From VXNE01 sp965217825 (GTDB lineage: Bacteria; Pseudomonadota; Gammaproteobacteria; Pseudomonadales; Azotimanducaceae): 64,000 nt of DNA. Shown in pieces: positions 52,704 through 61,618 of the stretch. The DNA lies in NCBI GenBank assembly GCA_965217825.1, contig OZ244571.1:930001-994000 (forward strand), given 5' to 3'. Each line of letters starts with the position of its first letter. The stretch's first letter is position 1. The notes beneath the pieces are model-generated. The model was not told the DNA's origin. It did no database searches and worked only from the letters and a program-made list of their open reading frames with translations. The position numbers and the translations under genes were made by a program.

Positions 52704-55364
52704 CTACAGGTTGTAGTTCAGCTGCACGCCGAATGTCCGCGGCTTGTGGAAACCGTGATACCCGCTGTCACCAATCCCGATGGGCACTTGGTGATCGAGG
52801 ATATTCTCAATATAGAAGCCGAACTCGTAGTCGTCGCGACCCAGCAGGAGCTTCACATTCAGGAACTCCCAGGTTGGAGACGGCCGCTCGTTGTTTGAGC
52901 CCAGGAACATCGTGTCGCGGAAGTTGAGATCCCCACGCAACAGGGCATCGTAGCCGCCGAGTTCGAATTCATACAACAAAGAGGCGGACCCGCTGTATAC
53001 CGGCGTTTTTTGCATGCGGTTGCCCCCCTTGATGGCGATACGCTGCAGTGCCCCGGTAGCGATTGGCCCCACCGCCTGACTCTGGATTTCCGCATTAGGA
53101 ACCCACGCGCCGCCGATATGGAAGCTCAAGGAGTCGGTCAGTTGGCCACGGGCCTCCAGTTCCAGGCCGGTGGATTCGGATGTGCCGGCGTTTTTGCGGG
53201 CGAATACATAACTGACGTTGACCAGTTGCACTCCGGTGTCGGGATCAATCAAACCTTCAAGCACTTCTACGTCATGGATCACAGCGTCCGACAAATTCAT
53301 TTGGTACGCGGCTGCCGTGAAGTCGATCTCTCCGATCGTCGCTTTAAGTCCGAGTTCGTAGGTTGTGATCTGGTCACCGCGGTACGTCAGCCGTGTCAGC
53401 GCGCTGTCAAGCTTCTCCTGAGCGCCGGGGATGCCTCGCGCGACGGCAGCCCGATACGTTTCGACCGTGCCCGCGACCCATCTGTTTACGCCACTTGCGC
53501 GGAACCCGCTCGCCACCATGCCGTAGAGCATTAGCCCATCCTTGGGTCGCCAGGTGAGGGTGACCTTCGGCGCCACGGCCCCTGTGTCCAGATTCTCAGC
53601 GTCCTTCGTATCCACCGTGAGGTTTGCTGACGCCTCGTCAAACGTCGAGTACTTGCCGCGCAAGCCTGAGCGTACGGAAGCACCCGTGTCGGCCCAGCGA
53701 ACTCCGGCCAGGATCTCCCACCGATCGCTGAGGCGATAGCTCACCTCGCCGAAGAGGGCCTCCTCCGACCGCGTCTCATATATGGCGCCGCCGGGCCCCG
53801 CGCCAGTATTTTGTAGCAGCCACCGGGCGACATCCTGCTGGATCGGGATCGGCACCCTGGGATCGAACGCCCAGCGTGCGCTCGCGCAGGAGATGTCGGG
53901 GGCAGTGTAGCTGGTCTTACTCCACGGCCCTGTTGCGCCGCACGGTCCCCAGTTTATTTCTTGCGGCCCGATCTCGGTGTCCGTAATGTAGGCGCCGACG
54001 GTCCACTGCCATCGGCTGTCCGTGCTGGAGATCAGGCGCATCTCATGGGCTGCGCGTGCGGTATAACTCCAGCCACCTGAGGCGCTGCTGCGGGCATCTA
54101 TTGGACCGTCCCGGTCGTATCTGTCGGCACCCCGCTGGCAACCTGGTACCGCCGCGCATGCTTTATCCCAGTTACCGAAGTAGCCGACGTTGAAGCCCGA
54201 CCTCTGCTCCTCACCGTAGGCGATCTCGGTGTCGTAGAACGACGTGGACATGATCAGGTCCGCCCACGGCCCCTCCCATTCGAGGCTAAAGTGGAGGATC
54301 ATCGATTCCGACGCTCCGCCGTCGACTCCGGCAAAGCCGGGCGCGGCCAGGTGGGAGTCGTAGATGGCCCCCCCTCCCTCATTGTATTTCGCGGTCTTCC
54401 CGTCGTAGGTACCGTTCGGGCCGCTTTCGCAACCCCCTCTCAGGGGTTGAAAGAGCGGTACTTCAGGAGCCCGCGCGCCTGCGGGGAGTGACGGAGAATC
54501 GGGGCGTTCGTCCAGGTAGCAGTGGTGAGCAATCCCAGGGCCGCCGATATCGGTTGAGACGAGGTGGGCAAACGCCGAGAGCTCGAGCGTGTCGGTGGGA
54601 AAGAAGGCGAGTTGGATCCGCGTCCCGATCTCATCGTTGAAATTGACATCCTCTACGACGACTGACTCCGACACTTGATCGATGAGTCCGGCCTTGAAGC
54701 GCGAGTAGGCGGTGATGCGCGCGGCCACCTGCTCTCCGAGCGGGATGTTGACCATGCCGTCGATGCGGTGCCCGATGTCGTTGGAATACTGCATCTGATA
54801 GGCCCTTGCCGTCACAGAGTAGTCGAAGCCCTCCGGGTTGGGCCCCTTGGTGATGTAGCGGATCGCCCCCGCCATGCTGCCTTCCCCGTAGAGCGTGCCC
54901 TGCGGCCCCTTGAGCACTTCGATGCGTTCCAGGTCGAAAATCGGCGCCAGCGGCTGCCGGTATTCGTTGAAGCCCGATATGGGCATGTTGTCCACGTATG
55001 TCGACACCGACGGCGACATGCCGAATGACAGGTTGTCGATGCCGCGCGCCGAGACACTGTGGTACGTCTGCGTGGCCATGCCGTAGTTCAATCCGGGGAT
55101 CGACAGATACAGGTTCTGTATGTCCTCGATGCCCCGTTGTTCGATCTCGATGTCCGTTAGTGCCGTGATGGTCAATGGCGTGTCCATCAGATTCGTGTCG
55201 CGGTACGTGGCGGTGACCAAGATCTCCTCCACCATCGGATCGTCTTCGGCCGCCTGTGCTTCGCCTTCGTCGGACTGGGCCGCCGCAGGCAAGCAGAAAA
55301 TGGTGCCGATTGCGGCCAATGCCGCAATGCCGAGCCGTCCCCGGCTCTTCCAAAAAATATTCAT
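52704..55364 (-). CDS. TonB-dependent receptor 1
   Basis: ATG 55364, after TTTGGAGGGATT, gives 886 residues with a signal peptide (IAALAAIGTIFCLPAAAQS). After an acidic spacer comes EEILVTATYRDTNLMDTPLT (the start of the plug), the plug domain (to about 180, with GPQGTLYGEGSMAGAIRYIT), and a long 22-strand-type barrel ending with an aromatic C-terminus (FGVQLNYNL). It is an outer-membrane energised importer, probably of an organic ligand and not of a plain siderophore, as this branch is common near catabolic genes. No FecR/sigma pair is present. It is a paralogue of the gene at 57770-60400. Confidence 0.93.
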   Translation of the reverse strand: MNIFWKSRGRLGIAALAAIGTIFCLPAAAQSDEGEAQAAEDDPMVEEILVTATYRDTNLMDTPLTITALTDIEIEQRGIEDIQNLYLSIPGLNYGMATQTYHSVSARGIDNLSFGMSPSVSTYVDNMPISGFNEYRQPLAPIFDLERIEVLKGPQGTLYGEGSMAGAIRYITKGPNPEGFDYSVTARAYQMQYSNDIGHRIDGMVNIPLGEQVAARITAYSRFKAGLIDQVSESVVVEDVNFNDEIGTRIQLAFFPTDTLELSAFAHLVSTDIGGPGIAHHCYLDERPDSPSLPAGARAPEVPLFQPLRGGCESGPNGTYDGKTAKYNEGGGAIYDSHLAAPGFAGVDGGASESMILHFSLEWEGPWADLIMSTSFYDTEIAYGEEQRSGFNVGYFGNWDKACAAVPGCQRGADRYDRDGPIDARSSASGGWSYTARAAHEMRLISSTDSRWQWTVGAYITDTEIGPQEINWGPCGATGPWSKTSYTAPDISCASARWAFDPRVPIPIQQDVARWLLQNTGAGPGGAIYETRSEEALFGEVSYRLSDRWEILAGVRWADTGASVRSGLRGKYSTFDEASANLTVDTKDAENLDTGAVAPKVTLTWRPKDGLMLYGMVASGFRASGVNRWVAGTVETYRAAVARGIPGAQEKLDSALTRLTYRGDQITTYELGLKATIGEIDFTAAAYQMNLSDAVIHDVEVLEGLIDPDTGVQLVNVSYVFARKNAGTSESTGLELEARGQLTDSLSFHIGGAWVPNAEIQSQAVGPIATGALQRIAIKGGNRMQKTPVYSGSASLLYEFELGGYDALLRGDLNFRDTMFLGSNNERPSPTWEFLNVKLLLGRDDYEFGFYIENILDHQVPIGIGDSGYHGFHKPRTFGVQLNYNL

Positions 55365-55671
55365 TAAATCCCTCCAAAGCGGAATTAGCGTCGTCACACC
55401 ACATCGTCGGGCGGCAACACCGCACCAACGCTGTCCTCTCATGTGACTGCGTGGCCCTAAGTATACCAACGATGGCACTGTCGAACGACGACCGTCCAAT
55501 GCGAACATGGGGGGTGAAAATGGATCGCTGCCGAATTTCCGGCAGTTCAGGAGTCGTCCTCAAACTGCTCCTATGTATTTTGAAAATTGGATTCCACACA
55601 GTCCAATCCCATACAAAGATGAGCCTGAACTCGGGTCGCGGGGACGCCGACAATCGCACACTTTGGATGCG

Positions 55672-55983
55672 TCATGACTCGTCATCCGAAAAAGCACGGG
55701 CAACATCCATGGTCGGATGAAGCACCCGGAGCACCGTGATTCCACCGTCGTCGTTCTCGACATAGAAGGCAACATGACGAGCGACTGGAAACGACCGCAC
55801 CGGGAGCCCCACGTCTGCTCGCTCACGACCGATGCCGGACGATAGCGCGAGCTTCTGGACACCGAGCTTAAGCTCCTCGCGATAGAGCTGAGCCTGCTTG
55901 TGGCCCCACGTTCTCTCGGTGTAGCGAGCGATATCCCGCAGGTCGGCCAGCGCCCGCAGCGTAAAGTCGTAGCGAGGAATCAA
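55672..55983 (-). CDS. ParE/RelE-type toxin
   Basis: The 103-residue product has the RelE/ParE fold pattern: TLRALADLRDIARYTERTWG at the N-terminus, KQAQLYREELKLGVQKLA in the second helix, and FPVARHVAFYVENDDGGITVLRVLH near the end. It overlaps the antitoxin gene by four bases. The conserved Arg/His of the C-terminal strand (VLRVLH) suggest a ParE-like gyrase inhibitor, but an mRNA-cleaving RelE role is not excluded. Confidence 0.9.
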   Translation of the reverse strand: MIPRYDFTLRALADLRDIARYTERTWGHKQAQLYREELKLGVQKLALSSGIGRERADVGLPVRSFPVARHVAFYVENDDGGITVLRVLHPTMDVARAFSDDES

Positions 55984-56261
55984 TCGCCGAGTTCTCGATC
56001 CATCGCTTCAAAGGCTTCAGGTCCGCTGACGACCCTTCCAGCTTCCAGATCCGCAAGCCCGGCCTGCACCTCGCGCCGGAGTTGCTCGAGCTTGATTCGC
56101 TGATGAGCCTCAAACTCATCCATCGACATCAAGACGGCGACGGGGCGGCCTTTCTTCGAGATCATGAGCGGCTCGCGCTGTACCTTCTCCAGAAGTGCCC
56201 CGAAGTTCGTCTTGGCCTCGGCAGCAGGAATGCCTTGCTTCATCACCACATATATCCTCAT
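55980..56261 (-). CDS. Phd/YefM-type antitoxin
   Basis: The 93-residue product reads MKQGIPAAEAKTNFGALLEKV and PLMISKKGRPVAVLMSMDEF, a typical Phd N-terminal DNA-binding domain, followed by a long acidic C-terminal helix (LEQLRREVQAGLADLEAGRV) that would block the toxin. The start is either 56261 or the ATG at 56243 (MKQG). Its stop overlaps the ParE-like gene. An inverted repeat lies upstream at 56281-56295, probably for autoregulation. Confidence 0.88.
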   Translation of the reverse strand: MRIYVVMKQGIPAAEAKTNFGALLEKVQREPLMISKKGRPVAVLMSMDEFEAHQRIKLEQLRREVQAGLADLEAGRVVSGPEAFEAMDRELGD

Positions 56262-56280
56262 CGCTTGCAGCGAATCATTT

Positions 56281-56295
56281 TGATCTAAAAGATCA
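56281..56295. promoter_or_regulatory. Inverted repeat upstream of the Phd/ParE module
   Basis: TGATCT-AAA-AGATCA is a perfect inverted repeat within an AT-rich patch, nested in a wider TTTTGA...TCAAAA pair. It lies about 20 bases upstream of the antitoxin start and in front of the divergent ATPase gene, so it may control both. Confidence 0.5.
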
Positions 56296-56402
56296 TATTG
56301 GTCAAAAACGTTGATTCGCTGCGGCTGGCTCCTCGTCTTCAGTTAACTCTCTATTTTGAACATTGGATGCCAAACTTCCAATTTTCGTGGTATTTTCATG
56401 CC

Positions 56403-57554
56403 ATGTTGCCACGTACCGCGCATTTATGCAGCATCCAGGCACTGTTGGACGACAGTCCCGTCGTCGCCCTTGTCGGTGCCCGTCAGGTCGGCAAGACCAC
56501 CCTCGCCCGGGAGCTCATACGACAGCATCCGGCTCCGACACACCTGTTCGATCTCGAGTCCTCTACGGACCTCGCGCGCCTCGGCGATCCGATGCTGGCG
56601 CTTTCAGAACTCGATGGCCTGGTTGTCCTCGACGAGGTGCAACGGCGTCCCGACCTGTTCCCGACGTTGCGCGTGCTGGCCGACCGCCGGCCCCTTCCGG
56701 CCCGTTTCCTCGTTCTCGGCAGCGCCTCTCCCGACTTGCTGCGACAGAGTTCGGAGTCGCTCGCCGGTCGCATCGCCTACTACGAACTACCAGTCTTTTC
56801 GCTGGCCGAGATCGGGCCGGAGCGAATGGATCAACTCTGGCTGCGGGGCGGCTTCCCGGCCTCCTTCACGGCCCGCAGCGACGCGGGCAGCTACCGTTGG
56901 CGGCGGGATTTCGTTAGCACGTTTCTCGAGCGGGATATCGCACAACTCGGAATCACGATCCCCGCCGCAACGCTCGAACGGTTCTGGAGCATGCTCGCCC
57001 ACTACCATGCCCAGGTCTGGAACGGCTCGGAACTCGCCCGCGCGTTCGGCGTCTCGCACCACACCGTACGCCGCTACCTGGACGCGCTGGAGGCCACGTT
57101 CATGGTACGCAGCCTCAAGCCCTGGAGCGCGAATCTGGGCAAACGCCAGGTCAGGTCGCCCAAGGTGTACGTCCGCGACTCGGGCCTGCTCCACCGCCTG
57201 CTCGGCATCGACAGTCGAGAGCAACTCGAACGACACCCCAAGGTGGGCGCCTCGTGGGAAGGCTTCGTCGTCGAGAACGCGATCCGGGCGCTCGGGGCGG
57301 AGGACCGACAGTGTTACTTCTGGGCCGCCCATTCGGGCGCCGAGATCGACCTGATCGTGAACCGCGGCGGCCGACTTCAGGGTCTGGAGGTGAAGCGCAC
57401 CAGTTCGCCGGCCGTCACGCGTTCCATGCGCAACGCCGCTGAGGATCTGGAACTTGACCGCCTGGACGTGATCCATGCGGGCAGAGAGACGTTTCCACTC
57501 GCCGACGGCATCCGCGCCGTCGCTGCGCGCCGCATCCTGGAAGACCTACGGTAA
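56403..57554 (+). CDS. AAA ATPase with C-terminal DUF4143
   Basis: The start ATG 56403 is where the homology begins; the frame is open from 56298. The 383 residues contain the Walker A GARQVGKTT (about 23-31), an AAA core with VVLDEVQRRPDLF as Walker B and a sensor LGSASPDLL. A winged-helix part (LARAFGVSHHTVRRYLDALE) and the DUF4143 nuclease-like C-terminus (WEGFVVENAI, AEIDLIVNRGG, LEVK) follow. The D...E-x-K pattern there suggests a restriction-endonuclease-like fold. The role of this family is not settled; it is often found near toxin-antitoxin or mobile loci, as here beside the Phd/ParE pair. Confidence 0.9.
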   Translation: MLPRTAHLCSIQALLDDSPVVALVGARQVGKTTLARELIRQHPAPTHLFDLESSTDLARLGDPMLALSELDGLVVLDEVQRRPDLFPTLRVLADRRPLPARFLVLGSASPDLLRQSSESLAGRIAYYELPVFSLAEIGPERMDQLWLRGGFPASFTARSDAGSYRWRRDFVSTFLERDIAQLGITIPAATLERFWSMLAHYHAQVWNGSELARAFGVSHHTVRRYLDALEATFMVRSLKPWSANLGKRQVRSPKVYVRDSGLLHRLLGIDSREQLERHPKVGASWEGFVVENAIRALGAEDRQCYFWAAHSGAEIDLIVNRGGRLQGLEVKRTSSPAVTRSMRNAAEDLELDRLDVIHAGRETFPLADGIRAVAARRILEDLR

Positions 57555-57704
57555 GCGGTTCACGTGGTCCCTGCCCGTCATCGGATGCCGCGTCCGACTT
57601 CCGGTCGTCAGCCATCAGCGGAGCGTTGTCCAATTCCAACATGAGGATGAAATCGGACCGCTGACCGAGCTGGGGCGGCCAAGGCGCGCCTTGATCAAGG
57701 GCCC

Positions 57705-57738
57705 AAAAAAAACAGCCCGCACCGTGAGGTGCGGGCTG
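57705..57738 (-). terminator. Intrinsic terminator of the second TonB-receptor gene
   Basis: CAGCCCGCACC pairs with GGTGCGGGCTG (loop GTGA), followed on the minus strand by a run of eight T (forward A-run 57705-57712). The outer flank CGCCTTGATCA is also shared with the terminator region of the first receptor, so the receptor genes were duplicated with their ends. Confidence 0.9.
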
Positions 57739-57769
57739 CGAAGGTTTAACTCGGCAGAACGCCCGGGTG

Positions 57770-60400
57770 CTACAGGTTGTAATTCACCTGCACGCCGAAT
57801 GTTCTCGGATGATGCCAGCCGACATATCCGCCATCTCCAATGTTGGACGGGGCCGGATGATCGAAGATGTTCTCGATATAGGCGCCGAATTGGTAGTTGT
57901 CGCGACTCAGCAGGAGCTTCACGCCCAGGGTCTCCCAAGTGGGGGTCGGCCGCTTGTTTGCGATTGTCCGGTACACCTTGGGGCCACGGACGACCAAATC
58001 CGAACGCAACAAGGCATCGTAGCCGGCAAGCTCGAAGTCATAGGACAGCGAGACGAATCCGGCGTACAGCGGCGTACCGCGCATGCGGTTGCCCGGCGGG
58101 AAAGTGGCCCAGCCCGGCACGGTCGTTGTCACGCCCGGTTTGTTTCCCGGACGAATCTCTACCTCGTTTTCCGCTTTCGGCACCCATTCGCCGCTGAGCT
58201 GGAAGCTCAACGCGTCGGTCAGTTGGCCCCGCGCCTCGAACTCGAAACCGGCGGTCTGGACTGCGCCGGCGTTGAGCAGGCCGGGTATGGAGTCGATCTT
58301 GGACACGACCGCCCCGGTGGCGGGGTCCTTAAGCTCCTCAAACCTGGCGTCCGTGAAGATCAGCGCGTTTGTCCAATCCATCAGGTACGCGTTGGCCGTG
58401 AAGCTGATCCGACCGTCAAGAACGTCCGCCTTGATACCGACCTCGTAGGTGTCCATCTGGTCGCCTCCCGCACTCAGGTAGCGCTGGGCGAGTTCATACA
58501 AGTCCTCGGCGCCGGGGATGCCGCGCTGGCGCAGCTCGTCGAATTCGACGACGCGCTGTCCCATCCGGTGGTTCAGGGAGCCGGCGCGGAACCCGCTCGC
58601 CAACGTGGCGTAGACCATCACGTCGTCCGTCGGTCGCCAGGTGACGGTGAACTTGGGCGCGTCGGCCTTGTCGGTGGAGTACACGTTGACTGAGTTCGCA
58701 TCGGCTCGCGACACCCAAACACCAGTCGGGCCGATATCCACGCCGGTCTCGATTTCGGCGTACCGTATCCCGGCGAGCAGCTCCAGGGAATCGGTCAGGC
58801 GGTAGCTCACTTCGCCGAAGACGGCCGCCTCCACCCGGGACCGATATGCAATCCCGTCGGGACGGCCGGGACCCTTGTTCAGTTCCCGTATGATCGCCTG
58901 CTGGTGCGGTATCGACACGGCGGGGTCGAACGCGAGCGCCCACCTGCCGCACTCAATGTCCGGGGCCTTGTAGGTGACGTGGTCCGGGCAATTCCCCGCG
59001 CCGTAATGGTCGTCGGTGTTCGCGATGACGGTGTCTGCGGCGTAGGCGCCGACGGTCCACTGCAGACGGCGATCCCAGTTGGAGACCAGGCGGATCTCCT
59101 GGGAGGCGCGGTCGGTAGCCTGCCAGACCCATGTGCCGACTTCGTTGTGCAATGCGTGGGGTGCGCAACCTACTATGTCCGCGCAGATCCTATCGATCTC
59201 CCGGTCGAGACTCTGATCCACGACAAAGCGGGGGGCCCGCTCGCCCGTCCACCTGATCTGGTGGTCGTAGACCGACGTGGTCGCGGTCAGGTCCGCCCAC
59301 GGCCCCTCCCATGCGAGGCTGAAGTTGTAGATCCACGTCTTGGACGCTCCGCCGCTGACGGCGTTCGGGGCGGAGAGGTGCGTCTGGTAAAGCTTGTCTC
59401 CTCCCTCATTCCATCTTGCGGTCTTCCCGTCCCAAGCGCCGTTCGCGCCGGTTTCACAGTCCTCCGGGTTCATGTACCGCGGGATTTGAGGCTGTCGCTC
59501 TCTATCGCTTTCCGTGAGCGTTGGAGTCACGGGGCGATTGTCCCGGAAGCAGTGGAAGGTAATCCCTGGGCCGCCGACGTCGCTTCCGATGTAGTAGGCC
59601 AACGCGTTGATCGTGAGCGTGTCGCTGGGATACCAGGCGACCTGGGCGCGGAAGCCCCCGTCCTCGATATAGTCGACATCCTCCTCGATGACTTGCCCTC
59701 CCCCCGTCACTCGGTCGAGGAGCCCCGCCCTGTAGCGCGAGAAGCCGGTGATGCGCGCCGCCAACCGCTCCCCGAGCGGGAGATTGACCATGCCGTCGAT
59801 GCGGTGTCCGGGGTCGCCGGAATACTGCATCTTGTAGGCCTTCCCGGTGAAGGAGTAGTCGAAGCCTTCGGGGTTCGGCTTTTTGGTGATGTAGCGGATG
59901 GTTCCCGCCACGGAGCCTTCGCCGTAGAGCGTACCCTGCGGTCCCCGGAGCACCTCGATGCGCTCCAGGTCGAAATTCGGCGCCAGCGGCGCCCGGTAAC
60001 CGTCGTAGCCCGCTATGGGCAGGTTGTCCACGTACGTCGAAACCGCGCCCGTGTCGCCCCACGCCAGGGAATCGATGCCCCGCGCGTTGACTCTGTGGTA
60101 CGTCTGCGTGGCTACGCCGTAGTTCAGTCCGGGTATCGACAGGTACAGCGACTGTATGTCTTCGACGCCCCGCAGCTCGATCTCGACGTCCGTTATGGCG
60201 GAGATGGAGAGCGGCGTGTCCATCAGCATCGTGTCGCGGTACGTGGCGGTGACCACGATCTCCTCGATCATCTCATCGTCTTCGGCCGCTTCTCCCTCGT
60301 CTTCGTCGGACTGTGCCGCCGCAGGCAGGCAGAACGTCATGCCGATCGCGGCCAATGCCGCAATGCCAAGGCGTCTCCAGTTCATGAAATAGGTAGTCAT
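57770..60400 (-). CDS. TonB-dependent receptor 2
   Basis: ATG 60400, after GGGGGAA, gives 876 residues. The signal peptide IAALAAIGMTFCLPAAAQS is nearly the same as in receptor 1, as are the plug (EEIVVTATYRDTMLMDTPLS, GPQGTLYGEGSVAGTIRYIT) and the C-terminus (FGVQVNYNL). The barrel loops differ much more than the plug, which suggests another ligand or selection by phage. A candidate promoter (60526-60555) lies about 125 bases upstream. It is an outer-membrane importer that needs TonB-ExbB-ExbD, which are not in this window. Confidence 0.93.
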   Translation of the reverse strand: MTTYFMNWRRLGIAALAAIGMTFCLPAAAQSDEDEGEAAEDDEMIEEIVVTATYRDTMLMDTPLSISAITDVEIELRGVEDIQSLYLSIPGLNYGVATQTYHRVNARGIDSLAWGDTGAVSTYVDNLPIAGYDGYRAPLAPNFDLERIEVLRGPQGTLYGEGSVAGTIRYITKKPNPEGFDYSFTGKAYKMQYSGDPGHRIDGMVNLPLGERLAARITGFSRYRAGLLDRVTGGGQVIEEDVDYIEDGGFRAQVAWYPSDTLTINALAYYIGSDVGGPGITFHCFRDNRPVTPTLTESDRERQPQIPRYMNPEDCETGANGAWDGKTARWNEGGDKLYQTHLSAPNAVSGGASKTWIYNFSLAWEGPWADLTATTSVYDHQIRWTGERAPRFVVDQSLDREIDRICADIVGCAPHALHNEVGTWVWQATDRASQEIRLVSNWDRRLQWTVGAYAADTVIANTDDHYGAGNCPDHVTYKAPDIECGRWALAFDPAVSIPHQQAIIRELNKGPGRPDGIAYRSRVEAAVFGEVSYRLTDSLELLAGIRYAEIETGVDIGPTGVWVSRADANSVNVYSTDKADAPKFTVTWRPTDDVMVYATLASGFRAGSLNHRMGQRVVEFDELRQRGIPGAEDLYELAQRYLSAGGDQMDTYEVGIKADVLDGRISFTANAYLMDWTNALIFTDARFEELKDPATGAVVSKIDSIPGLLNAGAVQTAGFEFEARGQLTDALSFQLSGEWVPKAENEVEIRPGNKPGVTTTVPGWATFPPGNRMRGTPLYAGFVSLSYDFELAGYDALLRSDLVVRGPKVYRTIANKRPTPTWETLGVKLLLSRDNYQFGAYIENIFDHPAPSNIGDGGYVGWHHPRTFGVQVNYNL

Positions 60401-60525
60401 GCATTCCCCCTGTTCGGTTATAAAAACGGAACCAGCGACGTTGCATCCCGGGGGGTGGTTGTTACACCACTCGCCGGCCAGCGATGCCGCGCCGACGGTG
60501 TCCTCTCACGTAACTACACCCGGTA

Positions 60526-60555
60526 AGTACACCAAACGACGTCGGGCTTTGTCAA
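60526..60555 (-). promoter_or_regulatory. Candidate sigma70 promoter for TonB receptor 2
   Basis: On the minus strand TTGACA (60555-60550) is followed after 18 bases by TGTACT (60531-60526). The related leader of receptor 1 has TATACT at the corresponding place, at about 55461, but a weaker -35. Confidence 0.55.
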
Positions 60556-60582
60556 TGTCTGCGCTGACATGTCTGCGCTGAC
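60555..60582. repeat. Direct repeat, 14 bp x 2
   Basis: ATGTCTGCGCTGAC occurs twice in immediate succession, adjoining the -35 box of the receptor 2 promoter. It could be a slippage product or a pair of regulator sites. Confidence 0.5.
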
Positions 60583-60584
60583 GG

Positions 60585-60806
60585 CTACCGCTTGACGCGT
60601 GCCGCCAACGCACTGACTCTCCAAGACGATCCCAATGTCGACAAGACAGGAACTTCGACCTGCGATATTCCTTGAATCGGGTCGATCTCCCAATGTCCGT
60701 AGTTGCGGGCGAGGATCACCGACGGGCTTGCCGCATTGGGGCCGAGCGACGTGAGGCCGTAGTCAGTCTCGGCGCTGACCCGCTCGGTGGGAGAGTATGA
60801 CGTGCC
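60585..60806 (-). pseudogene. Open fragment without a start, downstream of mazF-like gene
   Basis: One minus-strand frame is open from about 60806 to a TAG at 60585 and lacks any early start codon. Its translation (TERVSAETDYGLTSLGPN, ILARNYGHWEID, VPVLSTLGSSWRVSALAARV) looks like normal protein sequence. It may be the 3' end of a lost gene. I cannot assign a family. Confidence 0.3.
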
Positions 60807-60808
60807 GG

Positions 60809-61174
60809 CTACAGACCTAGATGCAAGCGTATCGCGGCGTCGATCTCGTTCATGATCCTTCGCGGCACGCGGCCCACGCGATCTCGCAGGCGTTCAACGG
60901 CGACGGCGCGGATTTGTTCCGCCTGTGCCTTCGAGTCTTGCCTTAGACCGCACGGCCGAGCCGCAAGCCTGACCTGGAAGGGATACACGCGTCGAACGTT
61001 GCTGGTGATCGGCACAACCGTAACGACGCCCCGCCTCATCGCCGCCGCGCTTTCGTTAGCCGCGTTGATGCTCACGACCACCGCGGGTCGCTCGAAGGCG
61101 GCTTCCGCGCTGATCGGGCTGGCCAAAACGACCATCCAGATCTCGCCCCGCCGCGGGGTTTCCAAAGGGCTCAC
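60809..61174 (-). CDS. MazF/PemK-type endoribonuclease toxin
   Basis: The 121-residue product begins with the family pattern PRRGEIWMVVLASPISAE, RPAVVVSIN, and then VVTVVPITSNVRRVYPFQV and KAQAEQIRAVAVERL. These give the Arg and Ser/Thr of the mRNA-cleaving site. It overlaps its antitoxin gene by four bases. MazF-type toxins cut RNA at short motifs and stop growth. The frame is intact. Confidence 0.9.
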   Translation of the reverse strand: MSPLETPRRGEIWMVVLASPISAEAAFERPAVVVSINAANESAAAMRRGVVTVVPITSNVRRVYPFQVRLAARPCGLRQDSKAQAEQIRAVAVERLRDRVGRVPRRIMNEIDAAIRLHLGL

Positions 61175-61389
61175 CCCGCAGTGCCGTCACCCGCAGTCCG
61201 ATCCCAAGCCTTGGTTTCTTCTTCACTCCACTCCGTCCAAGCCGACGCGTAGTCGTCGGCAAGTTGCGACGCGCGCAGCAACCGGAGCGCAGCCTGAATG
61301 ACGCCTGATCGAGACTTGATGCCTTGAGAGCGTGCATAGGCGTCCAGGAATCCGATCTCCTCGGCAGGGAGGCTGATGCTGAGTTTCAT
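61171..61389 (-). CDS. Ribbon-helix-helix antitoxin of the MazF-like toxin
   Basis: The 72-residue antitoxin starts MKLSISLPAEEIGFLDAYAR, then GIKSRSGVIQAALRLLRAS, a ribbon-helix-helix DNA-binding domain of the CopG/ParD/MazE9 type. A short acidic tail (WTEWSEEETKAWDRTAGD) should bind the toxin. The start ATG 61389 is preceded by AT-rich sequence with TAGATGCTACT near 61410. It is the upstream member of a two-gene operon. Confidence 0.88.
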   Translation of the reverse strand: MKLSISLPAEEIGFLDAYARSQGIKSRSGVIQAALRLLRASQLADDYASAWTEWSEEETKAWDRTAGDGTAG

Positions 61390-61618
61390 GAACGGGTACT
61401 GCTAATTTAGATGCTACTAGGGTAGCACTGTGGGCCAAAAAGATCGCAATCTGGAGAACGCCGTCTTCTGAGCTTGCGAACCCCGACCAAGCACTGTCCT
61501 TGTTTGGCTGCTCTACTCGCCAGTCGAGTTCACGCAGGAGGGCATGCGGCGCTAAACCCAGTGCGGACCATCGGCGTGATAGGCTAGACGGCTACGGTAC
61601 GGATTCGCAGGGGAAGCG

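Larger units (their letters stand above)
60401..60808. other. Upstream region of TonB receptor 2, about 400 bases without an intact gene
   Basis: This stretch holds the untranslated leader of receptor 2, whose sequence (GTCCTCTCACGTAACTACAC) resembles the leader of receptor 1 near 55433. It also holds the promoter at 60526-60555, a 14-bp direct repeat and an open frame without a start (60585-60806). Nothing else is recognised. Confidence 0.5.

Noticed and set aside
58904..60526. Long plus-strand frame over TonB receptor 2
   Set aside because: Shadow of the receptor gene; the translation is Val/Arg-rich repetitive text without signal peptide or domain.
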